From Pararhodobacter zhoushanensis (GTDB lineage Bacteria; Pseudomonadota; Alphaproteobacteria; Rhodobacterales; Rhodobacteraceae), in assembly GCF_025949695.1 (NCBI RefSeq), contig NZ_JAPDFL010000001.1, forward strand, positions 3,661,501 to 3,725,500: DNA of 64,000 bases. The letters are read 5' to 3'. This document shows, one piece after another, positions 16,556-28,159 of this stretch. The notes below the pieces were generated by a model. It was not told the origin of the DNA and ran no database searches. It saw only the letters and a program-made list of their open reading frames with translations. The translations under genes and the position numbers were made by a program. The stretch's first letter is position 1, and every line of letters starts with the position of its first letter.

Positions 16556-16954
16556 TCAGGGTTCGAGAACGGCGCGCAGCACGGCACGCTCGCCGTCGAG
16601 CAGCTCGAGCACGCCATTGTCCAACCGCCAGCCGTTCACCTGATCGACGATTGTGTTGAACTGCGCCTCGATCTCGCCGCCCCGGCCCCGGCACGCCATC
16701 CGCGTCGATGCCAGCGCGCCGAAGGCGAAGCCATCCTCCACGGTATAACTGCCGCTATAGCGGTTGCAGCCCGAGCGGCCACTGGCCTGCCCGTCCTGCA
16801 ACGTCAGCGTCACGTCATCCGCCGGCTCGATGCTGGTGCCATCCAGCGCGACCACGCGCCACGCTCCCTCGGGCGAGGCAGGCTCACCCATGGTGCAGCC
16901 GGCCAGCATCGCGCTGACCAGCACCACCGAAGAAAAGAGGGCGGCGCGCAGCAT
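16556..16954 (-). CDS. META domain lipoprotein (HslJ-like)
   Basis: This is a 132-residue lipoprotein. The signal sequence ends in the lipobox LAGC (MLRAALFSSVVLVSAMLAGC), so the protein is lipid-anchored after processing. The remainder is a META domain: GAWRVVALDG at the start, the GRSGCNRYSGSYTV core, ASTRMAC, and a C-terminal strand LDGERAVLRAV. HslJ-type META proteins are linked to envelope and heat stress. The gene begins 3 bp after the efp stop on the same strand. Confidence 0.85.
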   Translation of the reverse strand: MLRAALFSSVVLVSAMLAGCTMGEPASPEGAWRVVALDGTSIEPADDVTLTLQDGQASGRSGCNRYSGSYTVEDGFAFGALASTRMACRGRGGEIEAQFNTIVDQVNGWRLDNGVLELLDGERAVLRAVLEP

Positions 16955-16957
16955 GGC

Positions 16958-17521
16958 TCAAGCGCGCTCCGAGTACTCGAACGTCTCGGTGTTCACTACG
17001 ATGCGCTCATCTTGCCCCACGAACGGCGGCACGGTGATGCGCACACCATTGTCCAGCAGAGCGGGCTTGAAGCTGTTGGCGGCGGTCTGGCCTTTGACGA
17101 CCGGCTCGGTCTCGACGATGGTGCAGGTCACCTTTTGCGGCAGCGACACGTTCAACGCTTCTTCACCATAGTATTCGATGGTGACGGTCATGCCGTCCTG
17201 CAGGAACGGGCGGCGGTCGCCCAGCAGGTCGGCCGGCAGTTCGATCTGCTCGAAGCTTTCGCTGTCCATGAAGGTCAGCATGCCGTCGGTCTCAAACAGG
17301 AACTGCTGGTCCTTCTGGTCCAGACGCACCTGTTCGACCTTGTCAGCCGAACGGAAACGCTCGTTCAGCTTGCGACCGTCGCGCAGGTTCTTCAGCTCGA
17401 CCTGAGCAAAGGCACCGCCCTTGCCCGGCTTGACGTGGCTGACCTTGACCGCAGCCCAAAGGCCGTTGTCATGTTCAAGGATGTTGCCGGGGCGGATTTC
17501 GTTACCGTTGATCTTGGCCAT
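16958..17521 (-). CDS. efp: Translation elongation factor P
   Basis: The full-length 187-residue EF-P relieves ribosomes stalled on polyproline. Its three-domain order is visible: the KOW-like N-terminal domain with the exposed loop VKPGKGGAF, whose Lys is the residue modified in bacteria that have EpmA; the OB domain ([15 protein letters not shown]); and the C-terminal domain ending in [16 protein letters not shown]. It is the first gene of an operon with the META lipoprotein and the CDP-alcohol transferase. It is divergent from the small gene at 17735, so its promoter lies in 17522-17734. Confidence 0.97.
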   Translation of the reverse strand: MAKINGNEIRPGNILEHDNGLWAAVKVSHVKPGKGGAFAQVELKNLRDGRKLNERFRSADKVEQVRLDQKDQQFLFETDGMLTFMDSESFEQIELPADLLGDRRPFLQDGMTVTIEYYGEEALNVSLPQKVTCTIVETEPVVKGQTAANSFKPALLDNGVRITVPPFVGQDERIVVNTETFEYSERA

Positions 17522-17734
17522 GAGAAAACTCTTAGGAAATCGTTGAGATCGTCTTGGCCAAGCCTATATCTTGCGCAGTGCAACCGCGCAAGCCAACCAA
17601 ATAAAGCTAGGGGTTTTGCACAGCCATGCTTTATACGCATGGCGGGCATGCAACAGATCGGTAGCGAATCGCATGCTGATACAGGTAGAGAGGCGGACGC
17701 CAAAAAATGCAAGAGCAAGAATAAGGACGGTATA

Positions 17735-18055
17735 ATGTTCGATTCCGTGGACGCCACGGCGTACAACCATGAGCAGGGTACGCGGGCGCGCAAACTGTTC
17801 GCTGCAGTCGTGCTGGCTGCGCTGGATGATGCGATCGCTGATGACAAGAAATACGGCAATGGTCCCGAGCAGATCGCCCGTTGGGCACGCTCGCGTGATG
17901 GCCGTGAAGTGCTGAGCTGTGCCGGTATCGACCCCAACGAGCGTGTCGTATCGGGCCTGATGAACTTTGTTGCCGCTGGTGTTCGCACCTCGGTTGCTCT
18001 GTCGCGCGAAGAAAGCGAGCGCCGCATGGCCGCAACGCAGGCCGAAGCCGCCTGA
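17735..18055 (+). CDS. Conserved small Rhodobacterales protein (DUF6280-like)
   Basis: From ATG 17735, with AAGGA at a good distance, the protein has 106 residues and is soluble and mostly helical. Highly conserved-looking parts are NHEQGTRARKLFAAVVLAAL, DDKKYGNGPEQIARWARSRD, CAGIDPNERVV and a C-terminal SREESERR. I recall this as a widespread small protein of Rhodobacteraceae of unknown function, named DUF6280; the label is from memory. The longer open frame starting at 16445 only reads through the reverse strand of efp. It is a single-gene unit closed by a strong terminator. Confidence 0.75.
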   Translation: MFDSVDATAYNHEQGTRARKLFAAVVLAALDDAIADDKKYGNGPEQIARWARSRDGREVLSCAGIDPNERVVSGLMNFVAAGVRTSVALSREESERRMAATQAEAA

Positions 18056-18089
18056 ACGCTCTGACGCCCCCGCTTGGGGCGTACCGCAG

Positions 18090-18126
18090 AAAAGCCCCGC
18101 GTCCCACCACCGGACGCGGGGCTTTT
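18090..18126. terminator. Strong bidirectional intrinsic terminator
   Basis: AAAAGCCCCGCGTCC at 18090-18104 pairs perfectly with GGACGCGGGGCTTTT at 18112-18126. A-runs and T-runs flank both sides of the 15-bp stem, so it can stop transcription from both converging genes (17735-18055 and 18134-18934). Confidence 0.9.
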
Positions 18127-18133
18127 CTTCGTA

Positions 18134-18934
18134 TCACCGCGTGCGTGCGCGCCACTCATCTATCACCGCTGCCGTCTGTGCTGCATGGCTGATCGGCACC
18201 ATATGCCCTGCCCCATCGACCACCGCGATCTCGGCGCGCGGCAAACGTCGCTGCAGCCCTTGCACAGTTGCGTGAAAGATTTGTGTCGTTTCACTGCCGA
18301 CGATCAACAAAACCGGCGCCTCGAAACGCTCCATCATTCCCGGCGCCAGCAACCCGCCGCTGTCCTGGATCAGCCCTGCCTCGCCCGCCGCGACCAGCTT
18401 CATCTGCGCCGCCATCAGCGCCTGCGCGTGTTCGGCCAGCGTGTCGTAATCGGGCGAGCCGACGTTCTGCCCCAGAAACAGCCGCACAGCAGCAGGCCAA
18501 TCCCCGGCATCAAAGGCGTCCTGCAGCGGCTGCCGCCCGCGGACATAGGCGTCCAGATCGGTGTCCTTGGCGGCGGCAAAGAACACCGGTTCGATCAACA
18601 CCATCCCCTGCGCGGTGTCGGGATGATGCAGGGCATGACGCAGCATCGAGGCAGCCCCGAAAGAATGCCCGATCAGCAGTGACGGCCGTGTCACATGCGC
18701 AGTGATCGCCGCCGCGACCAGCGCGTGAAAATCACCGGGATCGACCGGCATGGCACTGCGTCCGTGGCCGGGCATGTCCAGCGCCAGCGCGTCCAGCGGC
18801 TCGGCCAGAAGATCGACCATGCGCGCCCAACTGCCGCTGTAGCCCAGAAAGCAATGAGCCAGAACCGCCGCTTGCCCGTCGGGCTGGCCCAGCCTGCGGC
18901 TGTAGATCCCGTCCACGCTGGCCGCCTGCGTCAC
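18134..18934 (-). CDS. Alpha/beta hydrolase
   Basis: The 266-residue protein has the alpha/beta hydrolase fold. The nucleophile elbow is GHSFGAAS, an oxyanion region lies in LAHCFLGYSGSW, and the catalytic His is in GAGHMVPISH. The substrate cannot be told. The start is GTG 18934, overlapping the stop of the upstream isomerase gene as GTGA, which signals translational coupling. The frame is open further upstream but lies there inside the isomerase gene. Confidence 0.85.
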   Translation of the reverse strand: MTQAASVDGIYSRRLGQPDGQAAVLAHCFLGYSGSWARMVDLLAEPLDALALDMPGHGRSAMPVDPGDFHALVAAAITAHVTRPSLLIGHSFGAASMLRHALHHPDTAQGMVLIEPVFFAAAKDTDLDAYVRGRQPLQDAFDAGDWPAAVRLFLGQNVGSPDYDTLAEHAQALMAAQMKLVAAGEAGLIQDSGGLLAPGMMERFEAPVLLIVGSETTQIFHATVQGLQRRLPRAEIAVVDGAGHMVPISHAAQTAAVIDEWRARTR

Positions 18935-19527
18935 AGCGTGCCGGCCAGAAACAGGTCCAGATCCTCGATCCGGTCCTGCCCCCAGAAGCGCTCGCCCTCG
19001 ACGATGAAGAACGGAAAGCCGAACACCCCGGCCAGCCGTGCCTCTTCCAGATACTTGCCGTACAGATCCGCCCCCAGCATCAGCCCGGACATCGTCAGCC
19101 CCGGATTGAACCCGGCCCGCGTCAGACACTCGGTGATCACCGCGTCATCGGCGACGTTCTTTTCCTCAGCCCAGCAGGCCGCGCAGAGCGATTGCACCAA
19201 CCCGTCCAGATCTCCGCCCCCGGCCTCTTGCGCGGCGATGATCGCATAGGCAGCAGGCGCCGGGTTGGTGGGGAAGAACGCAGGTTTCAGCGTCAGCGGC
19301 ATGCCGCGCTTGGCCGACTGACGGCGCAATTCCTGCAGGCGATACTCCTGACGGCTCTCATGCCGGTCCGGCAAAGCGACCCCGCCAGTCCGCGCGAACA
19401 AGGCCGACGGATCGACCGGTTTGTACCGCAGGACAGCGCCATGGCGTGCCGCTACCTCGGCGGCGCGCTTGCCCACCAGATAGGTCCAGGGAGAAATGAC
19501 CGTCAGGTAGTAATCAATCTGTCGCAT
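18931..19527 (-). CDS. 2-hydroxychromene-2-carboxylate isomerase family protein
   Basis: The 198-residue DsbA-like/GST-kappa protein begins MRQIDYYLTVISPWTYLVG, where the S-P-W-[TS] motif carries the active-site Ser that binds glutathione in HCCA isomerases. It ends with the typical GVFGFPFFIVEGERFWGQDR motif. HCCA isomerases act in naphthalene-type ring breakdown, but many genomic members have no known substrate. The start at 19527 has AGGAG upstream; the longer frame to 19755 overlaps prs on the other strand. It is co-translated with the hydrolase gene. Confidence 0.9.
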   Translation of the reverse strand: MRQIDYYLTVISPWTYLVGKRAAEVAARHGAVLRYKPVDPSALFARTGGVALPDRHESRQEYRLQELRRQSAKRGMPLTLKPAFFPTNPAPAAYAIIAAQEAGGGDLDGLVQSLCAACWAEEKNVADDAVITECLTRAGFNPGLTMSGLMLGADLYGKYLEEARLAGVFGFPFFIVEGERFWGQDRIEDLDLFLAGTL

Positions 19528-19621
19528 CGCGCGCACGCTCCTGGATCCTCGGGTTTGCAAGACCCTATCGGGGTGATAAGCGGTGTCAACATCCCGAATC
19601 CCCGCCCCTTCGAGGTTGCAG

Positions 19622-20641
19622 ATGCCTGCCATGACAGAACCGAAACTCATCTCTGGCAATGCCAACAAACCCTTGGCCAAAGCCATCGCGCGGCGCATGT
19701 CGCTGCACCGGGGGATGAGCGTCAACCTCGTCGACGCCCGTGTCGAACGGTTCAATGATCAGGAGATCTTCGTCGAGGTCTATGAGAATGTCCGCGGCGA
19801 GGATATGTTCATCATCCAGTCGACCTCGCGGCCCGCGAACGACAACCTGATGGAACTCCTGATCATCGCCGACGCGCTCAAGCGCTCGTCCGCAGCGCGG
19901 ATCACGGCGGTGATCCCCTATTTCGGCTACGCCCGTCAGGATCGCCGCACCAAGGCCCGCACGCCGATCTCGGCCAAGCTGGTGGCCAATCTCATCGCGC
20001 AGGCGGGTATCGACCGCGTCCTCACCCTGGATTTGCACGCCACGCAGATTCAGGGTTTCTTCGACATGCCGGTCGATAACCTCTACGCCGCGCCGATCTT
20101 TGCGCTGGACGTGATGCACACGTTCCGCGACCGGATGGCCGATGTCATGGTGGTCTCGCCCGACGTCGGCGGCGTGGCCCGCGCCCGCGAACTGGCCAAG
20201 CGGATCAACGCCCCGCTGTCGATCGTCGACAAGCGCCGTGAGAAACCCGGCGAGATTGCCGAGATGACCGTGATCGGCGACGTACGCGGCAAGACCTGCA
20301 TCATCGTCGACGACATCTGCGACACGGCCGGCACGCTGTGCAAAGCAGCGGAAGTGCTGATGGAAGCTGGCGCGACCGAAGTGCATTCCTACATCACCCA
20401 CGGCGTGCTGTCGGGCCCTGCGGTCGAGCGGATCCGCAATTCGGTGATGAAATCGTTGGTGATCACCGATTCCATCGAAGCAACCGAAGCGGTGAAGGCC
20501 ACGTCCAATATCCGCATCGTGCCGACCGCCCCGATGTTTGCCCAGGCGATCCTGAACACCTGGAACGGCACCTCGGTGTCGTCGCTGTTCGACATGGAAA
20601 CGCTGACGCCGATCTACGAAGGCCTGTATTCACCGATCTGA
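19622..20641 (+). CDS. prs: Ribose-phosphate pyrophosphokinase (PRPP synthetase)
   Basis: The 339-residue class I PRPP synthetase makes phosphoribosyl pyrophosphate from ribose 5-phosphate and ATP for nucleotide, His and Trp synthesis. Visible motifs are [16 protein letters not shown], the catalytic flexible loop region [14 protein letters not shown], the metal-binding [11 protein letters not shown], and the PRPP loop [10 protein letters not shown]. It is slightly longer than the usual 310-320 residues. GAGG six bases before ATG 19622 supports this start, with ATG 19631 as the alternative. It is divergent from the isomerase-hydrolase operon. Confidence 0.97.
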   Translation: MPAMTEPKLISGNANKPLAKAIARRMSLHRGMSVNLVDARVERFNDQEIFVEVYENVRGEDMFIIQSTSRPANDNLMELLIIADALKRSSAARITAVIPYFGYARQDRRTKARTPISAKLVANLIAQAGIDRVLTLDLHATQIQGFFDMPVDNLYAAPIFALDVMHTFRDRMADVMVVSPDVGGVARARELAKRINAPLSIVDKRREKPGEIAEMTVIGDVRGKTCIIVDDICDTAGTLCKAAEVLMEAGATEVHSYITHGVLSGPAVERIRNSVMKSLVITDSIEATEAVKATSNIRIVPTAPMFAQAILNTWNGTSVSSLFDMETLTPIYEGLYSPI

Positions 20642-20644
20642 GCG

Positions 20645-20745
20645 CGAAAGCCGGGGGCTGCCGCCCCCGGACCCCCTGCCCAGAGGCGGGGGCACGCCCC
20701 CTCCTCTGGACACCTCCCGTGGATATTTTCAGACAGAAAATGATC
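20645..20745 (+). repeat. Dispersed hairpin repeat, copy 1
   Basis: The element has a first hairpin CCGGGGGC-TGCC-GCCCCCGG, a second GC-rich hairpin (CCAGAGGCGGGGGC against GCCCCCTCCTCTGG), then the tail GGATATTTTCAGACAGAAAA at 20721-20740. It begins 4 bp after the prs stop in the sense direction. Its tail touches the stop codon of the converging glyoxalase-type gene. Related copies lie near 22.7, 32.5, 43.65 and 56.2 kb. Confidence 0.75.
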
Positions 20746-21169
20746 ACGGCGCGCGGCGGATGACCAGCTGAGGCGCGCCGTTTGAGGTAAGGGCGAGCGA
20801 GTGCCCGGTCTGGTCAATAATGCTCTGCACCTGCCGGCGCAGGTTCGAGAAGCTGTCGAAGCGCACCGTGTCGATGGGCGCATCGAAGCGGATCTGCACG
20901 CGGAAGCCGTCGCTTTTGGGGGCAATCGCCCGGAGTGTGCCGGTGAAGGCAATCCCGAGATACGCGCCCTCAACCCGGTCGCCGGGTGCGAAGGGCATCT
21001 CAGGGGCTTGCGACAGGCGCGCATGCAGGGTGTTCCAGTCCCGCGCGCCGTTGTGATGCGCGATGTGCTCCAACGCGGCGGCATGGCTGATCGGCTGGCC
21101 CTGCGCTGCCATCGCGTGCCGCAGGGAGCGGGCCAGCGCCTTGGCTTGCGTTAAGGTTAACGGCGTCAT
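20744..21169 (-). CDS. Glyoxalase-superfamily-related small protein
   Basis: The protein has 141 residues. The N-terminal half (QAKALARSLRHAMAAQGQPI, SHAAALEHIAHHNGARDWNT, LHARL) matches the small domain annotated as glyoxalase superfamily protein in many proteobacteria, with the H-N-x-x-D-W-N-x-L motif. The C-terminal half (FAPGDRVEGAYLGIAFTGTL, RFDSFSNLRRQV) is a beta-rich extension. The function is unknown. The start ATG 21169 overlaps the stop of the MATE gene as ATGA, so the two are co-translated. Confidence 0.7.
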   Translation of the reverse strand: MTPLTLTQAKALARSLRHAMAAQGQPISHAAALEHIAHHNGARDWNTLHARLSQAPEMPFAPGDRVEGAYLGIAFTGTLRAIAPKSDGFRVQIRFDAPIDTVRFDSFSNLRRQVQSIIDQTGHSLALTSNGAPQLVIRRAP

Positions 21170-22521
21170 GGGGCGACCTTTCTGGCGATGCCCGTTGACC
21201 ATAGCCCCAGTGCCAGTGCGATCACCACCGCATCGCCCACCGGAAACGCTGCCCACAGGGCACCCGGCCCGAACGCCGCCGCCAGCCCGATGACCAGCGC
21301 CGGGCTGAGCAGGAACGGCTTCACCAGCGTCAGCGCCGCCGTCCTTCCCGGCAGGCCCACCGCCTGAAAGTACAGCGCCAGCACCAGCACCGGCCCCGAG
21401 GCGGCATAGAGCAGTACCTGCACCCGCAGGATCGCGCTGACCTGCGCCACCACGGCGCTATCGTCGACGAACGCCAGACCGATCCAGCCGCTCGCCGCCA
21501 AGAGGATCAGCTCAACGCCGACGCAATAGACCCCGGCCACAATCATCGCCAACCGCAGAGCACCCGCGGCCCGCGCATGCAGCCCGGCCCCGTGGTTGTT
21601 GCCAACGATGCTCTGCGTCGCCAGCGCGATGGCCATCTGCGGCAGGAAGGCGAAGCTGAGCAACCGCGTCGTCACGCCATACGCAGCGATCGTCATCCCC
21701 GCCTCAGGGGCGCCCGCCAGCACCGCAATCACCGTGCCCGAAACCAGCGCCATCCCCACAAAGCTCAGGCTCACCGGCGCACCGAGCGCCAGCAACCGCC
21801 CCCATCCGCGCGCCCAGCCGTGCCGCACCAGCGCCGACAGCGGCACCACCCAGGCAGCCCGCAGCCGGAACCCGACCAACAGACCCAGACCCGCCCCCTG
21901 CGCCACCACCGTGCCCCAGGCCGAGCCCGCAACGCCCCACCCAAGCTGAACGATCAGCCCATAATTCAGCGCGATATTGGCCAGCGTCACCGACAGCGAC
22001 AGCAACGCCATCAGCCCGGCGCGCCCCTCACTGCGCAAGGCATCGGCGTGCAGGCCCAGCAGAAACTGCACCGGGGTTCCCCAGATCAGGATCTGCATAT
22101 ATGCACCTGCCTGCGCCGCAATCGCCCCCTGCCCGCCTGACAGCCAGCCCAGCACCCGGGGCCCCACCAGCGCGAACCCGGCAATCAACAGCGCCGCCAC
22201 CGTCAGCGCCAACCCATGCGCCTGCGCAAAGACCCGACCGGCATCGCCATACCGCTCAGCCCCCAGCGCCCGCGCATACAGACTCGCCATCCCGCCTGAC
22301 ACCAGACTGGACAGCGCAAGGGTGACCATCACTGCGGGAAACGCCAGACTGACGGCCGCCAGCGCCTCGGACCCGACAAACCGGCCCAGAAAGACGGCAT
22401 CGACCACCGTCAGCAACCCGCTCATCGCCATGACCAGGGTCATCGGCACCGCGTTGCGAACAAACACCCGCCCGATCGGGGCGGTCAGAAATGAATTTTG
22501 GACAGCGCGCGCAGACGGCAT
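21166..22521 (-). CDS. MATE-family efflux transporter
   Basis: The 451-residue integral membrane protein has about twelve hydrophobic segments in two pseudo-symmetric halves, typical of multidrug and toxic compound extrusion proteins. Characteristic parts are the N-terminal AVPMTLVMAMSGLLTVVDAV, the FLGRFVGSEALAAVSLAFPA region and, in the second half, FAFLPQMAIALATQSIVG. MATE pumps exchange Na+ or H+ for cationic compounds. GAGGAG six bases before ATG 22521 fixes the start. It is the first gene of a two-gene unit with the glyoxalase-type protein. Confidence 0.93.
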   Translation of the reverse strand: MPSARAVQNSFLTAPIGRVFVRNAVPMTLVMAMSGLLTVVDAVFLGRFVGSEALAAVSLAFPAVMVTLALSSLVSGGMASLYARALGAERYGDAGRVFAQAHGLALTVAALLIAGFALVGPRVLGWLSGGQGAIAAQAGAYMQILIWGTPVQFLLGLHADALRSEGRAGLMALLSLSVTLANIALNYGLIVQLGWGVAGSAWGTVVAQGAGLGLLVGFRLRAAWVVPLSALVRHGWARGWGRLLALGAPVSLSFVGMALVSGTVIAVLAGAPEAGMTIAAYGVTTRLLSFAFLPQMAIALATQSIVGNNHGAGLHARAAGALRLAMIVAGVYCVGVELILLAASGWIGLAFVDDSAVVAQVSAILRVQVLLYAASGPVLVLALYFQAVGLPGRTAALTLVKPFLLSPALVIGLAAAFGPGALWAAFPVGDAVVIALALGLWSTGIARKVAP

Positions 22522-22714
22522 CGCTCACTCCTCACAGATGAAGCATTCCAGATCGGAGGGGCGCCTGCATTGCCCACCAGCGAAATGCATCGAGGGTGAG
22601 TAGATCGTCCAGACCGGGCTTCACCGCGACTTTCGTCCGCAGGCGGCAGGTGCCGGTTACCATGCCGCGCTTTAGCGCCGCCGGGATCGCCCTGTCAACG
22701 CCGCACCAACTTTA

Positions 22715-22785
22715 TGCTCTAAATATCCTGGGGGGTGAATGCGGCGCCAGCCGCAGAGGGGGCAAGGCCCCCTGGCCGGTCGCCC
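22715..22785 (-). repeat. Dispersed hairpin repeat, copy 2
   Basis: On the minus strand the order is GGGGCCTTGCCCCCTC, a GCGGCTGGCGCCGC hairpin, CACCCCCCAGGATATTTAGA. This matches the architecture of the other copies, with the CCCNNGGATATTT tail but without the CAGACAGA part. It lies downstream of atpC in the direction of atp transcription. Confidence 0.6.
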
Positions 22786-22845
22786 GCGGGCGCGGCGGCG
22801 ACAGCCGTCTTGGCCAAGGGCGAAACCCCACGGCCGTGCCCAAAC

Positions 22846-22877
22846 GAAAAGGGCCCCGCAATCGCGAGGCCCCTTCC
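22846..22877 (-). terminator. Terminator of the atp operon
   Basis: On the minus strand AAGGGGCCTCGC and GCGGGGCCCTTTT form a GC-rich hairpin followed by TTTTCGTTTG. It lies 16 bp past the atpC stop, which is the expected place for an intrinsic terminator. Confidence 0.75.
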
Positions 22878-22892
22878 CAAATTGAAAGCAGA

Positions 22893-23312
22893 TCAGAAGT
22901 TCGGCACGGTCGGGTCCAGCCCGATATGCGTGCCCATGGCGACCATGTCGGCCAGCATCTGCGCCGCATCGTCAACCACGGTGTGGTGGGCTTCCTTATG
23001 CGCCTTGTGCGCTTCGGCAACCCATTCATCCAGCACCGGCTGCGTCACTTCCGGCTTCGGCAGCGAGCGCTCGGCCAGAACCGAGACGCCCTCGGGCGAG
23101 ATCTCGGCAAAGCCGCCGGTCACGGCGAATTCGGTCACCTGACCGTTCACCGTCACCTTCAGCAAACCGGGCCGCAGGGTGGTGATCATCGGCGTATGAC
23201 CGGGCATCGCCGTCAGTTCACCGTCAGCGCCGGGGATCTGCACTTCGCTGGCCTGAGCGGAAAGAAGTTTCCGCTCGGGCGAGACGAGGTCAAACTGCAT
23301 CGTATCGGCCAT
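22893..23312 (-). CDS. atpC: F1F0 ATP synthase subunit epsilon
   Basis: The 139-residue epsilon subunit sits on the central stalk and can inhibit ATP hydrolysis. The N-terminal beta-sandwich is clear: [40 protein letters not shown] and [18 protein letters not shown]. The C-terminal helical part is short, as in many alphaproteobacteria. A strong ribosome binding site (AAAGGAGG) precedes ATG 23312. It is the last gene of atpHAGDC, 23 bp after atpD. Confidence 0.96.
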   Translation of the reverse strand: MADTMQFDLVSPERKLLSAQASEVQIPGADGELTAMPGHTPMITTLRPGLLKVTVNGQVTEFAVTGGFAEISPEGVSVLAERSLPKPEVTQPVLDEWVAEAHKAHKEAHHTVVDDAAQMLADMVAMGTHIGLDPTVPNF

Positions 23313-23335
23313 GAGGGCCTCCTTTGCGCGTCAGA

Positions 23336-25650
<2,315 letters not shown>

Positions 25651-25674
25651 CTACCGACTCCTCTCCTCCCGCCC

Positions 25675-27213
25675 TCAGGCGAAATCTTTCGCGAATTCAT
25701 CCAGAGCGGCACGGATCTTGTCTTCCAGCTCGCCTTTGACCTTGCGGTCGTTGTTGGTGATATCGGCAAGAAGATCCGCGTGCTTGCTGTGCAGGTGCGA
25801 CAGCAGCTCTTTCTCGAAGCGGCTCACGTTGCTCAGTGCGACGCTGTCCAGATAGCCCTGCGTACCGGCGTAGATGACGCAGACGATCTCGGCGTTGCTC
25901 AGCGGCGAATACTGCGGCTGTTTCATCAGCTCGGTCAGACGCGCACCCCGGTTCAGCAGCTTTTGCGTTGCGGCGTCGAGGTCCGAGCCGAACTGCGCAA
26001 AGGCAGCCATTTCGCGGTACTGAGCCAGCGACAGTTTCACCGGACCCGCAACCGAGGACATCGCCTTGGTCTGAGCCGACGAGCCCACGCGCGACACCGA
26101 CAGACCGGTGTTCACAGCAGGACGGATGCCCTGATAGAACAGTTCGGTTTCCAGGAAGATCTGGCCGTCGGTGATCGAGATCACGTTGGTCGGAATGAAG
26201 GCCGACACGTCGCCGCCCTGGGTTTCGATGATCGGCAGAGCGGTCAGCGAGCCCGAGCCGTTGTCTTCGTTCAGCTTGGCCGAACGCTCCAGCAGGCGCG
26301 AGTGGAGATAGAACACGTCGCCCGGATAGGCTTCACGGCCGGGCGGGCGGCGCAGCAGCAGCGACATCTGGCGATACGCGACGGCTTGCTTGGACAAGTC
26401 ATCATAGATGATCAGCGCGTGCTTGCCGTTGTCGCGGAAGTATTCCGCCATCGCGGTCGCGGCATAGGGTGCCAGGAACTGCAGCGGGGCAGGCTCGGAC
26501 GCGGTTGCAGCAACCACGATCGAGTATTCCATCGCGCCGGCTTCTTCCAGCTTCTTCACCAGCTGGGCCACGGTCGAGCGCTTCTGACCGATTGCGACAT
26601 AGACGCAATACAGTTTCTTGCTCTCGTCGTCGCCAGCGGCTTCGTTGTACGACTTCTGGTTCAGGATGGTGTCCAGCGCCACAGCGGTCTTGCCGGTCTG
26701 ACGGTCACCGATGATCAGCTCGCGCTGGCCACGGCCAACGGGGATCATGGCGTCAACCGATTTCAGGCCGGTTGCCATCGGCTCGTGCACCGATTTCCGG
26801 GGAATGATGCCCGGTGCTTTCACGTCGGCAACGCGACGCTCGGCGGCTTCGATCGGGCCCTTGCCATCCAGCGGGTTGCCCAGACCGTCGACGACGCGGC
26901 CCAGCAGGCCGGGGCCTGCGGGAACGTCCACGATGGACTTGGTGCGCTTGACGACGTCGCCTTCTTTGATCGAACGGTCATCACCGAAGATAACGATACC
27001 GACGTTGTCGGTTTCGAGGTTCAGCGCCATCCCGCGGATACCGCCGGGGAATTCGACCATCTCACCAGCCTGAACATTGTCCAGACCGTGCACACGGGCG
27101 ATACCGTCCCCGACCGACAGAACGCGACCAACTTCGGTAACTTCGACCTCTTGGCCAAAGCTCTTGATCTGCTCCTTGAGGATCGCAGAGATCTCAGCTG
27201 CTTGGATACCCAT
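25675..27213 (-). CDS. atpA: F1F0 ATP synthase subunit alpha
   Basis: The 512-residue alpha subunit has the nucleotide-binding loop [15 protein letters not shown] at about residue 170, the arginine-finger region [24 protein letters not shown] (here [17 protein letters not shown]) and [14 protein letters not shown]. It pairs with AtpD in the F1 head and contributes the Arg finger and non-catalytic sites. It lies directly after atpH, with a 0-bp gap between the atpH stop and the ATG at 27213. Confidence 0.98.
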   Translation of the reverse strand: MGIQAAEISAILKEQIKSFGQEVEVTEVGRVLSVGDGIARVHGLDNVQAGEMVEFPGGIRGMALNLETDNVGIVIFGDDRSIKEGDVVKRTKSIVDVPAGPGLLGRVVDGLGNPLDGKGPIEAAERRVADVKAPGIIPRKSVHEPMATGLKSVDAMIPVGRGQRELIIGDRQTGKTAVALDTILNQKSYNEAAGDDESKKLYCVYVAIGQKRSTVAQLVKKLEEAGAMEYSIVVAATASEPAPLQFLAPYAATAMAEYFRDNGKHALIIYDDLSKQAVAYRQMSLLLRRPPGREAYPGDVFYLHSRLLERSAKLNEDNGSGSLTALPIIETQGGDVSAFIPTNVISITDGQIFLETELFYQGIRPAVNTGLSVSRVGSSAQTKAMSSVAGPVKLSLAQYREMAAFAQFGSDLDAATQKLLNRGARLTELMKQPQYSPLSNAEIVCVIYAGTQGYLDSVALSNVSRFEKELLSHLHSKHADLLADITNNDRKVKGELEDKIRAALDEFAKDFA

Positions 27214-27774
27214 TTATCCGGCCTCTTTCATGGTGTTCTGGAGGGCAGCGAGCTTGGAACGGATCGACGTGTCGATCATCTTCGAGCCCACTTTGACAAT
27301 CAGGCCGCCGATGAGCTTTTCATCAACAGCGACGTTCAGTTTCACGGTCTTGCCAAGCTTGGCCTTCAGCGTTGCGGCCAGTTGGTCCGCCTGCGCCTTG
27401 GTCAAAACGGTGGCCGAGGTGACATCAGCGGTCACTTCGCCCTTGGCTTCGGCAATCAGCTCACGCAGCACGATAACCAGCTGCGGCAGCGTAAAGAGGC
27501 GGCGGTTCTGGGCCATCATGCCCAGCGCGCCGCGCATGGTTTGCGACAGCGACATCTTGTCGGCCAGGGCGGTGATCGCCTTGCCCATGTCATCGCGGCT
27601 GTAGACCGGCGACGACAACATCGCGCGCAGGTCGGCGCTCTCGTTCAGAGCGGTTTCCAGCGTGTCGACATCGGCTTCGAGCGCGGCCAGAGCCGAGCCT
27701 TCATTCGCCAGTTCGAAGATCGCGGTGGCATAGCGTTTCGCGATGCCAGTGGAAATCGAAGCAGGTTCGGACAC
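27214..27774 (-). CDS. atpH: F1F0 ATP synthase subunit delta
   Basis: The 186-residue delta subunit (OSCP homologue) links F1 to the peripheral stalk. The N-terminal helical domain begins ISTGIAKRYATAIFELANEG, with FLTLPQLVIVLRELI-like sequence (LFTLPQLVIVLRELIAEAKG) in the middle. The C-terminal motif VDEKLIGGLIVKVGSKMIDT, SIRSKLAALQ is diagnostic. It is the first gene of the operon. The F0 genes are not in this window, as usual for Rhodobacterales, which keep F0 in a separate operon. Confidence 0.97.
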   Translation of the reverse strand: MSEPASISTGIAKRYATAIFELANEGSALAALEADVDTLETALNESADLRAMLSSPVYSRDDMGKAITALADKMSLSQTMRGALGMMAQNRRLFTLPQLVIVLRELIAEAKGEVTADVTSATVLTKAQADQLAATLKAKLGKTVKLNVAVDEKLIGGLIVKVGSKMIDTSIRSKLAALQNTMKEAG

Positions 27775-28159
27775 GTCAACCCTTTCGTTCTGAAAACACA
27801 GCCCCCCAATGAGCAGGGCGCAGGTCCGTTTGCCGCGCTTGAACGCGCGTCATGAATTGGGCGGTTCTCTAGCAGAGCAATGCCCACCCCGCAACCGGGT
27901 TGGTCGCTAAAACGTGACCGTTGGCGGCAACATTTGGACCCGCATGCCGCGCAGGGCCCGGCGCTGCGACTCTTTGTAGCGATTGAGCAAGCCCATCAGG
28001 GGGTTGCAGCCGCCAAACCGAGGGACTGACGGCGGATTCGCCCCCTCTCGGCGGGCTTGCCGACAACCGGCAGGGCGCCACGGATTCGGTCGGCCATCCC
28101 TGCGCCAGACCGGCCGTATTCAGACCTGCCAAGCCGGGCGGAACACTGGCTTTTCCCGC
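27775..28159. other. Upstream region of the atp operon
   Basis: It must hold the atp promoter, which I cannot place with confidence. A tiny minus-strand frame at 27907-27996 is described separately. I see no other gene. Confidence 0.45.
27907..27996 (-). CDS. Possible 29-residue leader or orphan peptide upstream of atpH
   Basis: The minus strand encodes MGLLNRYKESQRRALRGMR followed by VQMLPPTVTF and a TAG. The same frame also reads sensibly upstream of the ATG (PSVPRFGGCNPL). Composition is basic and looks protein-like, but there is no clear ribosome binding site and I cannot name a family. It may be a small gene, the tail of a lost gene, or a dispersed repeat that happens to be open. Confidence 0.2.
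   Translation of the reverse strand: MGLLNRYKESQRRALRGMRVQMLPPTVTF

Larger units (their letters stand above)
22522..22892. other. Intergenic stretch between the MATE gene and the atp operon end
   Basis: No gene is seen. It contains the atp terminator (22846-22877), an inverted copy of the dispersed hairpin repeat (22715-22785) and the promoter region of the MATE gene. Confidence 0.6.
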
